Positions 43,988 through 53,078 are shown, numbered from the stretch's first letter. The stretch is DNA of 56,250 nt from Clostridiales bacterium (GCA_018365455.1 JAGZJZ010000043.1:1-56250); one strand, 5' to 3'. The notes: generated from the sequence alone by a model not told the origin. Program-made: numbers and translations.

Positions 43988-44530
43988 TTAAAGACGAAAA
44001 AAGCCGGGAAGCAATTTTTTGATTGTAAATTGCTTTCCGGCTGGCCTTGCCCCTCCGGACGAGCCCCCCATTTGAAATAGTTCATCCAGATTTTCTGAGT
44101 ATTGTGTTTTTAATATCTTGCTGCATTCTTCTGCAATTTTGTCAAGATCCAAACATGGTTTATCTAAGTCAAAGTGATAGTCTGGCTCATATATTAAAGC
44201 TCCCATCCCTGAGTTTCCAACAATTCCAAGACGATTTAAATTCCCTACTTCGTAAGGATTAATACGACTCTTCAACATCAGTCGATCTACCAGCAACCGT
44301 CCCCAACCATCCGGTAGACTATCTGCAAAAATACCATAAATTCCATCAAACGGCTCCATTTTAGGTATAAATACCTTTTGCTTCAAAGGCAGTGAAAACG
44401 GACTGATGGAAAATCCATCTGCAACCCATTCTTTATCGTACTCAAAAGCGGCAAGCTTCCCTTTATATAAAGCCATAGTCCCAACTTTTCTACCGTGATA
44501 AAAAACTTTCAGCTTTTTAATTTCCTTCAT
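43988..44530 (-). pseudogene. C-terminally truncated HipA-family protein
   Basis: 180 codons against the usual 400 or more. It begins like HipA: HGRKVGTMALYKGKLAAFEY, then SISPFSLPL, FADSLPDGWGRLLVDR, RLGIVGNSGMGAL. It breaks just after the ATP-loop signature GGSSGGARP; the remaining 17 residues are read through the stem of a terminator hairpin (44000-44042). The catalytic kinase core is missing, so it cannot phosphorylate its target. HipA kinases cause growth arrest and are neutralised by HipB; here the upstream HipB is broken too. The deletion brought the terminator onto the gene. Confidence 0.85.
43996..44042 (-). terminator. Terminator fused onto the truncated hipA
   Basis: AGCCGGAAAGCAATTT pairs with AAATTGCTTCCCGGCT (minus-strand sense), followed by TTTTTTCG. 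The stem also encodes the last codons of the truncated HipA frame. Confidence 0.8.
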
Positions 44531-44638
44531 TTATAATCTCCTCAATGGATAAAAACGGAACTTCATTCTGCGTATTCTTTCCGCAATAAGTTTATCAATT
44601 TCTCCTGGTGATTTCTGATTAAAATTATATATATTCAT
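44531..44638 (-). pseudogene. HipB-like antitoxin remnant lacking its HTH
   Basis: 35 codons, ATG at 44638, stop TAA directly before the HipA start. It begins MNIYNFNQKSPGEIDKLIAE, the leader typical of Xre/HipB proteins encoded before HipA genes of this type, reaches RIRRM, then ends in an unrelated KFRFYPLRRL. The helix-turn-helix is gone, by internal deletion or deletion plus frameshift. Confidence 0.6.
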
Positions 44639-44649
44639 TCCTAATATTT

Positions 44650-44665
44650 TATCAAGTATTAGATA
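44650..44665. promoter_or_regulatory. Possible relic HipB operator
   Basis: TATC-N8-GATA, upstream of the hipB remnant. The E. coli HipB operator is TATCC-N8-GGATA; the outer four bases and spacing agree, the inner pair does not. Short and AT-rich, so chance is possible. Confidence 0.25.
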
Positions 44666-44692
44666 ATATATTAGCCATCTTCTGCTTTATCT

Positions 44693-46150
44693 CTATTTCG
44701 ATTCCATCAATACATAAAATCCATCCGTCCCCAGATCATTTTTCTGCATAAGCTGCAATACTTCCTCTGCCAGCATAACCATATTATTAACCGCAGGCAA
44801 ATAAATATCAACATTCTGAAACGGGATATAATTGCTCTTATCTTTTCTTACCGAATGAATATCTGTCATACCAATATTATATTTTTTAATCGTTAGAAAC
44901 ATCAGCCAGAATCGAATTACATCATAGTCATCCAGCGGACGCATATCTTCTATCATATGCGGCACATTATTATAGACGTACCCGGTTATAACAGCCGCGG
45001 TAACGAACGCCCTGATATCGCTAAAATCATTTTCCTCCAAAACCGCAATAGAAGCAAATACAGACTCAACAATGTACTTCGATAACCGTTCTGTCACAAC
45101 ATAGTCACAATAATACCCCTCCAGGCAGCCATTCAAAATTTCCAAGACTTGTTTCAGGTAACTGCTTCGGTCATTCGCCAGTGCTGCAAAATTCTTTTTA
45201 TTTGCCGCACATCTTTTAAAACCACGGCTTTTTATCTGGGTAACTACTGCAATATCCCTTATGGTATCCGTGACGGTAATCGGTGAAAAGAAAGCGGATA
45301 TCATGCTTTCTTTCGCTAATGCAATACCGCTGCTGCCGGAGATTCTCTCCAACCTGCCAAACAGCTCGGTTGAATAACGGCTTTCACCCGCCGCTTGTTC
45401 TGCTGATTTATTTGAATAGCCAATCTGATAGGAAACGTTATTGTAACAATGTATCTGTTTATGATGGGTATGACCGAAAATGTTCCAGCTGTTTTCTGCC
45501 TTCAGACCGGTCACCGAGCTCCACCAGCAGTCTGAGTCTTCCCTGGTGAAATCAAACATGGGAAAATGTGTAAGAATCAAAACCTTTTCTTCCGTAGATA
45601 CGACCTCATTTGCAAACGCGACCCAGTTACCATGAAATTCCTTGATCTGTTCCGGTAGAAATCCTTTTACCATACTCGCATCCGGTAATTCCATAAACTG
45701 CTCCAGTGGAATGTCCCCTCCCATCCTTCGCCTGAAACTTGTCCATCCGGTATCACCAATAACACAGAGATCATCATCATAATATTTTCTGCCCGTTATC
45801 AACAGCCTGAAGTACTGGTTTTCCTTTGTTTCAGTATCAAATAAAGCAATCAGTTCCTGATAGCTTTTTTGACCCTCACTCCAGAAGTCATGATTTCCCA
45901 GAACACAAAAGCCCCTGATTTTATTCTTCTCCAGCTCCTTTATAAAATCCAGGGTCTTTCTATAGTCATTAAAGTAATCACCCGCCAGACATACCAGACA
46001 GTTTCCGTAGTTTTCTTTTATAAAGGATAAAAACTCTTCCTTCCATCTGTCTGCTGCTTCCGGATTAAATTCCTGATTGGTAAAATCAAAGTGCAGATCA
46101 GATATAAATACTATGGTTCGATATGACAATCCTATTTTTTCTTTTTCCAC
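44693..46150 (-). CDS. Calcineurin-like metallophosphoesterase with long C-terminal extension
   Basis: 485 aa. All metal-site motifs of the family are present: SDLHFD, GDYFND, GNHDFW, LTHFP and GHTHHKQ, in the first 245 residues. The remaining 240 residues are an unrecognised mostly helical extension. The gene starts inside the 3' end of rarA (19-base overlap) and is therefore coupled to it. A nuclease or phosphodiesterase role is likely from the fold; link to replication repair is by neighbourhood only. Confidence 0.85.
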   Translation of the reverse strand: MEKEKIGLSYRTIVFISDLHFDFTNQEFNPEAADRWKEEFLSFIKENYGNCLVCLAGDYFNDYRKTLDFIKELEKNKIRGFCVLGNHDFWSEGQKSYQELIALFDTETKENQYFRLLITGRKYYDDDLCVIGDTGWTSFRRRMGGDIPLEQFMELPDASMVKGFLPEQIKEFHGNWVAFANEVVSTEEKVLILTHFPMFDFTREDSDCWWSSVTGLKAENSWNIFGHTHHKQIHCYNNVSYQIGYSNKSAEQAAGESRYSTELFGRLERISGSSGIALAKESMISAFFSPITVTDTIRDIAVVTQIKSRGFKRCAANKKNFAALANDRSSYLKQVLEILNGCLEGYYCDYVVTERLSKYIVESVFASIAVLEENDFSDIRAFVTAAVITGYVYNNVPHMIEDMRPLDDYDVIRFWLMFLTIKKYNIGMTDIHSVRKDKSNYIPFQNVDIYLPAVNNMVMLAEEVLQLMQKNDLGTDGFYVLMESK

Positions 46151-47448
46151 TCCCTAATCTCCTCCAGCCGTGCTTTGATCTCTTTTTCCTTTCCCTGCCC
46201 GGTAGGCTCATAATAAGTACGATCCTTCAGGCTGTCCGGCAGGCACTGCATCCTCGTCAGCTTCTCCTCTGTATCATGGGCATACTCATAATCTTTCCCG
46301 TAATTCAGATCTTTCATCAGACCTGTAACACCATTTCTGATCTGCAGCGGTACCGGCTCTGCAGGCAGCTCACGGATGTCTTTCTTCACCGCATTGCATG
46401 CAGCATATACTTTGTTGGATTTGGGTGCCATGGAAAGATAAATGACAGCATGGGTCAGATTCACATCGCACTCCGGCATTCCGTTAAAATGACATGCCTG
46501 ATAAGCAGCCACAGCCACCTGCATGGCATTACTGTCCGCCATTCCGATATCCTCGCTGGCGAAGCGAACCAGACGCCTTGCGATATATAGCGGACTTTCT
46601 CCCCCTTCCAGCATCCTCATCATCCAGTAAATCGCGGCATCCGGGTCACTGTTGCGCATGGATTTATGGAGCGCTGATATAATATTGTAGTGTTCTTCTC
46701 CTGACTTATCGTACAGCAGCGACTTCTTCGTGATACACTGCTCTAAGACCTGATTGGTCACCGTAATCTGCTCTGCACTTACCTCACCGTTTAAAATCGC
46801 CATCTCCAAAGTATTGAGGGCAGTTCTGGCATCTCCATCGGCAAATCCGGCAATCGCCCGTAAATGATGTTCTTCAATCCCAATCTTCTGATTTCCAAAT
46901 CCCATAGGATTGCTCAGCGCATTTTGCAGCAGCTGCACCAGGTCTGCTTCTTCCAGCCCTTTTAAGACAAATACTTTACATCTGGACAGCAGCGCGGCGT
47001 TGACTTCAAACGAAGGATTTTCCGTCGTGGCACCAATCAGCGTGATGCTGCCCTGTTCCACGTAAGGAAGAAATGCATCCTGCTGTGCCTTGTTAAAACG
47101 ATGGATTTCATCCACAAATAAAACAGTACGAACCCCCATCTTGCGGCTGCTCTCAGCTTTGATCATCACGTCCTTAATCTCTTTGATCCCACTGGTCACA
47201 GCACTGAAATTAATAAAATCCGCTTTTGTCCTGCCGGCGATAATACGTGCCAGAGTGGTTTTTCCAACACCAGGAGGTCCCCAGAATATCATTGAAGATA
47301 CCTGATCCTGTTCAATCAGCCTGCGCAGGACTTTTCCTTCCCCCAGTAAATGCCGCTGACCCTGGAACTCTTCCAGTTTTTCCGGCCGCAGACGGCTTGC
47401 CAGGGGATTATATTTTTCTCTGTCATCAAAAAGTGTCATTTGCTCCAT
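46132..47448 (-). CDS. rarA: Replication-associated recombination protein A (AAA+ ATPase)
   Basis: 438 aa, full length for RarA/MgsA. Walker A GPPGVGKTTLARI (about 51-63), Walker B and following box VLFVDEIHRFNK, sensor GATTENPSFEVN, arginine finger LLSRCKVF, then the MgsA C-terminal domain with MMRMLEGGESPLYIARRLVR. It acts at stalled replication forks. A leading gene of the two-gene unit with the metallophosphoesterase. Confidence 0.95.
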   Translation of the reverse strand: MEQMTLFDDREKYNPLASRLRPEKLEEFQGQRHLLGEGKVLRRLIEQDQVSSMIFWGPPGVGKTTLARIIAGRTKADFINFSAVTSGIKEIKDVMIKAESSRKMGVRTVLFVDEIHRFNKAQQDAFLPYVEQGSITLIGATTENPSFEVNAALLSRCKVFVLKGLEEADLVQLLQNALSNPMGFGNQKIGIEEHHLRAIAGFADGDARTALNTLEMAILNGEVSAEQITVTNQVLEQCITKKSLLYDKSGEEHYNIISALHKSMRNSDPDAAIYWMMRMLEGGESPLYIARRLVRFASEDIGMADSNAMQVAVAAYQACHFNGMPECDVNLTHAVIYLSMAPKSNKVYAACNAVKKDIRELPAEPVPLQIRNGVTGLMKDLNYGKDYEYAHDTEEKLTRMQCLPDSLKDRTYYEPTGQGKEKEIKARLEEIREWKKKK

Positions 47449-47612
47449 GATCGATTACTCCTTTGGATGAATTATACGGTTTTGCCTGTATACCGATTAC
47501 TGCCTATTATTATTCATTATAGTTGATCGAACATATATTCGTCAACCTTCACTTCATCGAAATATCAATTTGTAATCGCAATTCATTTCATAGAAGAATA
47601 TTATCAAATAAA

Positions 47613-47655
47613 AACATCCCCCCGGCAGTATTCTATCTAATACCAGGGAGATGTT
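47613..47655 (-). terminator. Terminator of the corrinoid-protein gene
   Basis: AACATC...GATGTT with inner GTATT/AATAC pairing, followed on the minus strand by TTTTTATTTG. Confidence 0.7.
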
Positions 47656-47680
47656 TACGGTAACCTATTTAACTTTACAA

Positions 47681-48319
47681 TTATGCACCCTTCGCCCACT
47701 CCGTACAGGTCTTCACTGTATCTGCGGGATTTATCGCCCAGGCATCCGCACCTACAATATCACATACTTTTTCGGTTACCGGAGCACCGCCGATGATTAC
47801 TTTTGCCTGATCTCTCAGCCCTTCTTTTTCCAGTGCATCCACAACTGCTTTCATAGAATCAATTGCCAGGGTCAGTACACCGCTCAATCCGATGATCTGA
47901 ATATTATCTTCTTTCATTCTGCGGATAATTTCATCAGCGCCTACATCAATTCCCAGATCCAACACCTCAAATCCACCGGCTTCCAGCATGGCCTTAACGA
48001 TATTTTTCCCAATATCATGCAGGTCCCCTTCCACCGTACATAAAATCATTCTACCTGCTTTTTCAGAAGAAGATGCTGCTAGTGCAGGCTTAATGATATC
48101 CATTGCTTCTGTCATCAGCTCTCCGGAAAAGATAAGGTCCGATACAAAATACTCATTGGATTCAAACCGCTCTCCTACCACATTCATTCCTTCCTGGCAG
48201 GCCTTCATTGCCTCCGGAGCTTCTGTACCGCCATCCGCCATAACCTGTTCTAATATTTCCAGAACAAGATCTTCCTCTAAATCGGCCATTGCATTTTTTA
48301 AACTATCATATTCAAACAT
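47681..48319 (-). CDS. Corrinoid (methyl-B12) protein of a methyltransferase system
   Basis: 212 aa, ATG at 48319 after AGGAGG. An N-terminal helical B12-binding cap (about 1-85) precedes the cobalamin-binding domain with EGDLHDIGKNIV (the D-x-H-x-x-G motif that supplies the axial His), SGVLTL and GGAPV. Family members (MtaC, MtbC, MtvC type) carry a methyl group between a substrate-specific methyltransferase and a second methyltransferase acting on tetrahydrofolate or coenzyme M. The partner is the UroD-type gene upstream. No reductive activator (RamA type) is seen in the window. Confidence 0.92.
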   Translation of the reverse strand: MFEYDSLKNAMADLEEDLVLEILEQVMADGGTEAPEAMKACQEGMNVVGERFESNEYFVSDLIFSGELMTEAMDIIKPALAASSSEKAGRMILCTVEGDLHDIGKNIVKAMLEAGGFEVLDLGIDVGADEIIRRMKEDNIQIIGLSGVLTLAIDSMKAVVDALEKEGLRDQAKVIIGGAPVTEKVCDIVGADAWAINPADTVKTCTEWAKGA

Positions 48320-48333
48320 AACATACCTCCTAA

Positions 48334-48375
48334 TCCCGTTCTATTATTCCCGCTCTGTTATTCCCGCTCTGTTAT
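48334..48375. repeat. Three 14-bp tandem repeats between methyltransferase and corrinoid genes
   Basis: TCCCGTTCTATTAT, TCCCGCTCTGTTAT and TCCCGCTCTGTTAT are contiguous. They fill most of the 72-bp gap between the two genes. Confidence 0.85.
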
Positions 48376-48391
48376 TGCTTTTCTTCCGCTT

Positions 48392-49756
48392 CTACTCACA
48401 CAGCAGATAAACGTAACGCAGTATTTCATCCTCCAGATCCATCACTGTTTCCTTAGCACTTTCGGGCGTATATGGGTTCATCTCCAGATACTGCTCCCAG
48501 CTGCGGTAATATTTGCTTTCAAACGGAGGCAGTTCAGAATGAACATAATCCTCCTTATGAAACTGAAGACCAGCCTGACCGCCAGGATTCTGATAGACAC
48601 CATAATCTCTCACTGTTTCACATACTGCAATGAGGTTTTCCAGATTAATATCGTTGTATGTAAGTGCTCCCTTATCAAATCCAAAGATAAACTTACCACC
48701 CGGCATCATAATATCCAGGAATTCTTTTACCTGATCAATACATTCCTGTTTAGTTCCTGTCCGCAGCAATGCCAGTGGGAAGAGTCCGGAAATAATATGC
48801 TTATTACCCAGTTTTTCTTTTACAAGTTTTGCATCTCCCATTTCAAAGGAAAGATAAGTATCCGTAGGCAATTCATACAAATAATCCAGATAACGCATCC
48901 AGTCATGCTCACAAAATGCATTGATATGCAGCCCAAGTGATGCATAATCGGTAGCCTGCCTTAAGAATGGTTCCCACCATAATTTCACAAAATCTTTTTC
49001 CTTCATGTAAGTTGCCAGATGAAGCGGGAAGAAGACATGCCCATAATTGGAAATCTGTTTTGGCAGCCCTGCTTTGTAATTCAACGCATATACAGCGTTT
49101 ACCGCATCCAGCACCTTATCCGGTCTTCTGCGGATATCCATGCACATGTCACTTAAGCTTCGCATATTATCCGTCAATATATCAAGTGGTGCATAGCACA
49201 TAGACGTAAATACCGGACTCATGCCATACAAACCATATTTTTGAATCAGTTTACCCATCATGGCTCCATTTTTCATCATAAAGCGATCCTTTGATGCCAG
49301 ACCTTGATAAAGTGCCATCATTGATCTGCCCGGATTGTTTTTGAAATCCAGCCCGCTGTAATTTCTGGGAAGTACTTTTTCAATGATACAGTCATAAGGG
49401 TTTTCGATAAATTCATCGTATTCTTCCGGAAGCAGTCCTACTGTATTCGGATGCTGCATTAGACCTGCCCGGTTCATTTTAAAATTGTTGGAATCCAATG
49501 CCTGATAGGCGATGGGCATACGGATTGTGCCCCCATACATGCACACATCCGAAGGAACCATACTGCACAGTTCGTCTGCTGCTTTCTCTAATAGTTCCGG
49601 ATGCCAGATTGCTTCTTTACCATCAATGCCTGCGTAACCCGCTATTACTTCCAGGCCCAGATTTACTTTAATCGGTACTCGTTTTGGAATTTTATTATCA
49701 AATACATCGTGAAATATCTGATTTCGTTCCGCTCTTAATTCCTCCGTATTATTCAT
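48392..49756 (-). CDS. Uroporphyrinogen-decarboxylase-like (UroD) corrinoid methyltransferase
   Basis: 454 aa from the ATG at 49756 (MNNTEELRAER), chosen for AGGAGGATCT upstream; the frame is open 33 codons earlier. The C-terminal half has the UroD/MtaA-type barrel pattern (HVFFPLHLATYMKEKDF, HINAFCEHDW, TYLSFEMGDA, KHIISGLFP, GKFIFGFDKGA). It is larger than true UroD, and next to a corrinoid protein, so a methyl transfer role rather than heme synthesis is clear from context. The methyl donor is unknown: O-methyl or N-methyl compounds are both used by relatives. HINAFCEHDW may contribute metal ligands (inference). Confidence 0.88.
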   Translation of the reverse strand: MNNTEELRAERNQIFHDVFDNKIPKRVPIKVNLGLEVIAGYAGIDGKEAIWHPELLEKAADELCSMVPSDVCMYGGTIRMPIAYQALDSNNFKMNRAGLMQHPNTVGLLPEEYDEFIENPYDCIIEKVLPRNYSGLDFKNNPGRSMMALYQGLASKDRFMMKNGAMMGKLIQKYGLYGMSPVFTSMCYAPLDILTDNMRSLSDMCMDIRRRPDKVLDAVNAVYALNYKAGLPKQISNYGHVFFPLHLATYMKEKDFVKLWWEPFLRQATDYASLGLHINAFCEHDWMRYLDYLYELPTDTYLSFEMGDAKLVKEKLGNKHIISGLFPLALLRTGTKQECIDQVKEFLDIMMPGGKFIFGFDKGALTYNDINLENLIAVCETVRDYGVYQNPGGQAGLQFHKEDYVHSELPPFESKYYRSWEQYLEMNPYTPESAKETVMDLEDEILRYVYLLCE

Positions 49757-49788
49757 AGAGATCCTCCTGTCATTACCTGTTAATAGTT

Positions 49789-49812
49789 TTATTTTACAAA
49801 CGGCTGTTTCAT
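49789..49812 (-). CDS. Possible 7-codon leader peptide before the UroD-type gene
   Basis: ATG AAA CAG CCG TTT GTA AAA TAA, behind a very strong AAAGGAGGAAA site, ends 32 bases before the methyltransferase start. Could couple or attenuate translation; support is the ribosome site alone. Confidence 0.25.
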   Translation of the reverse strand: MKQPFVK

Positions 49813-49900
49813 TTTCCTCCTTTCCTTTGGTATTTACAAATGATCTTTCAGCCATATCCGGTCTATTATCTATTGATATCTACATTTACCCGCTTTACTT

Positions 49901-49975
49901 TAGAGCCTGTTTGAAAATTCATTCCCATAAAGTGTGACGCATAGCTGCCAGAAAGCAATTTTAATACACGCTCTA
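49901..49975. repeat. Short copy of the dispersed inverted repeat after the GPH transporter
   Basis: TAGAGCCTGTTTGAAAATT at the left and AATTTTAATACACGCTCTA at the right, with CTGCCAGAAAGC inside. It ends one base from the transporter's stop codon and can act as a partial terminator before the methyltransferase. Confidence 0.8.
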
Positions 49976-49976
49976 A

Positions 49977-51353
49977 TCAGCCATTGGCTCTTCTCGCAAT
50001 TAATTCTTCTCTTACCTGATCCATCTTCTTCGGGGTAAGTGTATAGAAGAACATCAGCGCCGTACTGATAATCAAAAATGCTGCGGGAAGCCCCATTGCC
50101 ATAAAACGAATCCCTGTTACAACCTGGGTACTTGGTTCTGTTCCGCCTACATACCCCACCATGGAAAGTCCGAATCCTGCAATTGCCGTACTGAAAACTG
50201 CCGCTATTTTAATAGACAGCTGAAACAGGGAAAAATATACACCCCTGGCATTTCTCCCGGTTTTCCACTCACAATAATCTACGGTATCCGCATACATATT
50301 GATATTCACAACATTCGGCCAGGAATATCCCAGATAACCGATTGAAATCATAATAATAATAAAAGTAATATTGCTGCTAAACACGATTGAAATCAGCATA
50401 CAGACGGATAAAATCAGATTTCCTACCATATAAGCATTTTTCTTGGATAAAAATTTGGTTATTAACGGAACGCTGGTAGCACCCACCAGTGCCAATATAT
50501 TTACAATACCAAAAAATGTTGAAGTTGCTTCCTTATTTTTCGCTACATACTGGAAGAAATAAGGGAACATGGCATAAGTGATCAAAAGGCTTAAGATTCT
50601 GGTAATATCAGCAAAGAACAGTAATAATAAATTCTTGTCATGGAACACAAGGCTTACCATCTGCCCTACCTTCAATTTTTCCTGGCCGCCCGTACTTACT
50701 TTTACCGGCTTATTCTGAATATCTTTTCCCTTCGAGGCATAGATCAGATTCATATAGCATAAGAAGCAGATTAAACCCACCAGAAATGCTGTCCAGGTAA
50801 ACCCTGAAACGTTTTCTTTTCCGTTACCAAAAAATACAATCAGGGGCAGTATGAAAAATCCCGCAAAGATTTTACCAATCGCACCGCCCTGTCCGCGGAA
50901 AGTGGACAAATGTACCCGTTCCTTCGGGTCATCTGTAAGGGAAGAACTTAAAGAGGTATAACCTGTATAAGCAATATTCGTAGAGATGCAAAATGCTGCA
51001 TAAATGATGCACGCTGTAATTGCTTTAGGAATCATATCCATGGAATTATTCGTAAACATGATCCCATTCAGCAGCAAAATCAATGGAGCTCCTATCAGAA
51101 CCCATGATCTGTACTTTCCCCAGCGCAGATTACTCTTTTCAATTGCCGCACCGATAATTGGCGGACTGATACTGTCTATAATCCTGCCTACCATCATCAG
51201 CGTACCTGCCGCCGCCGCCGTGATCCCCGCATAATCCGTATAGAACATTAGTAAAAAAGTGTTTGACATTGTAACCATAAACATAAAACCATAATCCGCC
51301 AGACCATAGGAGACTTTTAAATACGTTCCAAGCTTTTTTCCCTGCTCATTCAT
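49977..51353 (-). CDS. GPH-family (MelB-type) sodium or proton symporter
   Basis: 458 aa from the ATG at 51353 (MNEQGKKLGTYLKVSYGLAD), chosen for TGGAGG upstream. About twelve membrane spans. The opening SYGLADYGFMFMVTMSN, the loop MMVGRIIDSISPPIIGA and RWGKYRSWVL are typical of the glycoside-pentoside-hexuronide family. It precedes the UroD and corrinoid genes in the same direction, so it probably imports the methylated substrate they act on (a methylated sugar, glycoside or aromatic glycoside are possibilities). Divergent TetR gene upstream. Confidence 0.9.
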   Translation of the reverse strand: MNEQGKKLGTYLKVSYGLADYGFMFMVTMSNTFLLMFYTDYAGITAAAAGTLMMVGRIIDSISPPIIGAAIEKSNLRWGKYRSWVLIGAPLILLLNGIMFTNNSMDMIPKAITACIIYAAFCISTNIAYTGYTSLSSSLTDDPKERVHLSTFRGQGGAIGKIFAGFFILPLIVFFGNGKENVSGFTWTAFLVGLICFLCYMNLIYASKGKDIQNKPVKVSTGGQEKLKVGQMVSLVFHDKNLLLLFFADITRILSLLITYAMFPYFFQYVAKNKEATSTFFGIVNILALVGATSVPLITKFLSKKNAYMVGNLILSVCMLISIVFSSNITFIIIMISIGYLGYSWPNVVNINMYADTVDYCEWKTGRNARGVYFSLFQLSIKIAAVFSTAIAGFGLSMVGYVGGTEPSTQVVTGIRFMAMGLPAAFLIISTALMFFYTLTPKKMDQVREELIARRANG

Positions 51354-51487
51354 TGCAATACCTCCATCCCTTTTTTCGCTTCCGCTAAACACCCGCATGT
51401 AATTTTGTATTTTTCTGTTTCTATACAATTTTCATTATAACATTTATTCTAAATTTTGTCTATATCCCACAATGAAATTAATTTATT

Positions 51488-51513
51488 TTGTAAAATTTTA
51501 TCTATTCTTACAA
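51488..51513. promoter_or_regulatory. Possible operator in the TetR / transporter divergent region
   Basis: TTGTAA and TTACAA are separated by 14 AT-rich bases, 44 bases upstream of the TetR start. Spacing suits a TetR dimer, but the arms are short. Confidence 0.25.
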
Positions 51514-51556
51514 GTGTTTTTTATGATAAACTGATAAAAAAGCGGCAGGTGATTCT

Positions 51557-52204
51557 ATGCAGTATACAAAAGGAATACAAACACAGGAACATATTTTCCA
51601 GGTTGGGAAGGAACTGATGTACGAAAATGGATACAAAAATACCACCATCAGTATGATCGTGGATGCAGCAAATGTTCCTCATGGACTTGTAAATTACTAT
51701 TATAAAAAACCGGACTTTGCAGCCAGACTGTACTTGGAGTATTTTTCATCCATTGACCAGTTATTAAATGCACATGTACCAACTCACATTGAAAATGAAC
51801 TGCAATTTCATATTCTTCAGATGAAGATTGCACTTACACAGATTTTTAAAGATCCGAAAACAAAAGCATTTTACTATGAAGTCAGCAAACTGAATCTGGC
51901 TCCCAAAGAGCTGCATGACAGTATACGGAGCCTGCAGGTATCAGCCCTGCACAAATTAAATACCGCCATGAATCCGGATGATTATTATCTCTGCGCAATC
52001 GCAGAATATGGCGCACATAAAGTCCTCCTGGACCAGCTTGCAGAATTCCGGGAGACTGATCACCGTTTTGAACGCATCGTTGAGCTGATCTCTACCATTT
52101 CCATACGAATAGCCGGTCTGGATCCCATGATTATAGAAAAAAATATTTTAACCACCAGAACTTTGTTTAATCAATTGGATTTTTCAGCTATTCATATGTT
52201 TTAG
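51557..52204 (+). CDS. TetR-family transcriptional regulator
   Basis: 215 aa, ATG at 51557 after GCAGGTGAT. N-terminal TetR HTH: EHIFQVGKELMYENGYKNTT, SMIVDAANVPHGLVNYYYK. The ligand-binding remainder (70-215) is helical and unrecognised. Divergently transcribed from the GPH transporter, so it most likely represses the transporter-methyltransferase-corrinoid unit and responds to its substrate. Its stop codon TAG forms the first bases of the repeat at 52202-52272. Confidence 0.88.
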   Translation: MQYTKGIQTQEHIFQVGKELMYENGYKNTTISMIVDAANVPHGLVNYYYKKPDFAARLYLEYFSSIDQLLNAHVPTHIENELQFHILQMKIALTQIFKDPKTKAFYYEVSKLNLAPKELHDSIRSLQVSALHKLNTAMNPDDYYLCAIAEYGAHKVLLDQLAEFRETDHRFERIVELISTISIRIAGLDPMIIEKNILTTRTLFNQLDFSAIHMF

Positions 52205-52272
52205 ACCCTGTTTAAAAAATGCTTTCCGGCAGCTGCGGTTTGGGGTTTGTGGGATTTAAAAACACTCTCTAG
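52202..52272. repeat. Diverged copy of the dispersed inverted repeat at the TetR stop codon
   Basis: TAGACCCTGTTTAAAAAA and TTTAAAAACACTCTCTA are the ends; GCTTTCCGGCAGCTG and TTTGTGGGATTT match the interior of the 56138 copy. Confidence 0.7.
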
Positions 52273-52343
52273 TTTATGACAGATAGTGCAGGTCAAGAGA
52301 AGGAGGCCAACCAGAACAGGCGTCTCTTTCACTCCCACCTGCC

Positions 52344-53039
52344 TTATATAATAATATCTCTATACCTCTCCGACAACCGTTCAAAATGTTCTTTTTCGAT
52401 GGTTATTTTCCCCTTTCTAATACTTAAATAGTTATTTTCCTGCAAGGAAAAAACGACACGGTACAGTGTTCTTAGATTCATGTGCAGCCTTTCCGCAAGC
52501 ACGGTCCTTGTTAGCGTACATGTATATGGAAGCTTATGGCAGGCCTGTAAATAGAGGTAGTGCCCCAAAATATCCTTTGATGTGAATAAATTTCCTTTTT
52601 CTGCACATGCCATATTAGCAGCCGTAATATTTCCCATCACAGTAAGTGTCTGATAGCACAGCCTGCTGTTATTCTGAATGATATGAATAAAACGTTTCAC
52701 CGGAATCCGGTAAATAACACATCTGCATTCAGCCAGTACATAGGCAGTATAATAATTAATATTATTCAGGTACTCTACCAGTCCCAGAATATCAAGCGGC
52801 CTCAGGTATTCTATGACATTATTGTCATTCCATGAGATCTGATTCCAGACAGATGCCCTGCCCCCGATCAGAAAGTAAAAGTAATCCAGCGGATCTTTCT
52901 GGCTCACGATCGCTTCATTCTTTTCAAAAACAAGCAGATCATCCTTGGAAGCCATTCCAGATAGTGAGATTAACGGATTCTGCTGATTATATTTCTTTTC
53001 CAAAATTATTTCCAATATCTGTTCTGTATTATACATCAT
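52344..53039 (-). CDS. Crp/Fnr-family transcriptional regulator
   Basis: 231 aa from the ATG at 53039 (MMYNTEQILEIIL), chosen for GAGGT 9 bases upstream; the frame is open 17 codons earlier. Cyclic-nucleotide-binding-like beta barrel about 25-130 (YFYFLIGGRASVWN, EYLRPLDILGLVEYL), dimer helix, then winged HTH (TRTVLAERLHMNLRTLYRVV). No N-terminal Cys cluster, so not an Fe-S Fnr. Divergent from the MFS-nucleoside hydrolase-ECF genes; two dyads in the shared region are its probable sites. Confidence 0.87.
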   Translation of the reverse strand: MMYNTEQILEIILEKKYNQQNPLISLSGMASKDDLLVFEKNEAIVSQKDPLDYFYFLIGGRASVWNQISWNDNNVIEYLRPLDILGLVEYLNNINYYTAYVLAECRCVIYRIPVKRFIHIIQNNSRLCYQTLTVMGNITAANMACAEKGNLFTSKDILGHYLYLQACHKLPYTCTLTRTVLAERLHMNLRTLYRVVFSLQENNYLSIRKGKITIEKEHFERLSERYRDIII

Positions 53040-53078
53040 CGTTATGATACCTCTTTTCGTCAAAATCTCAAAAAAACT

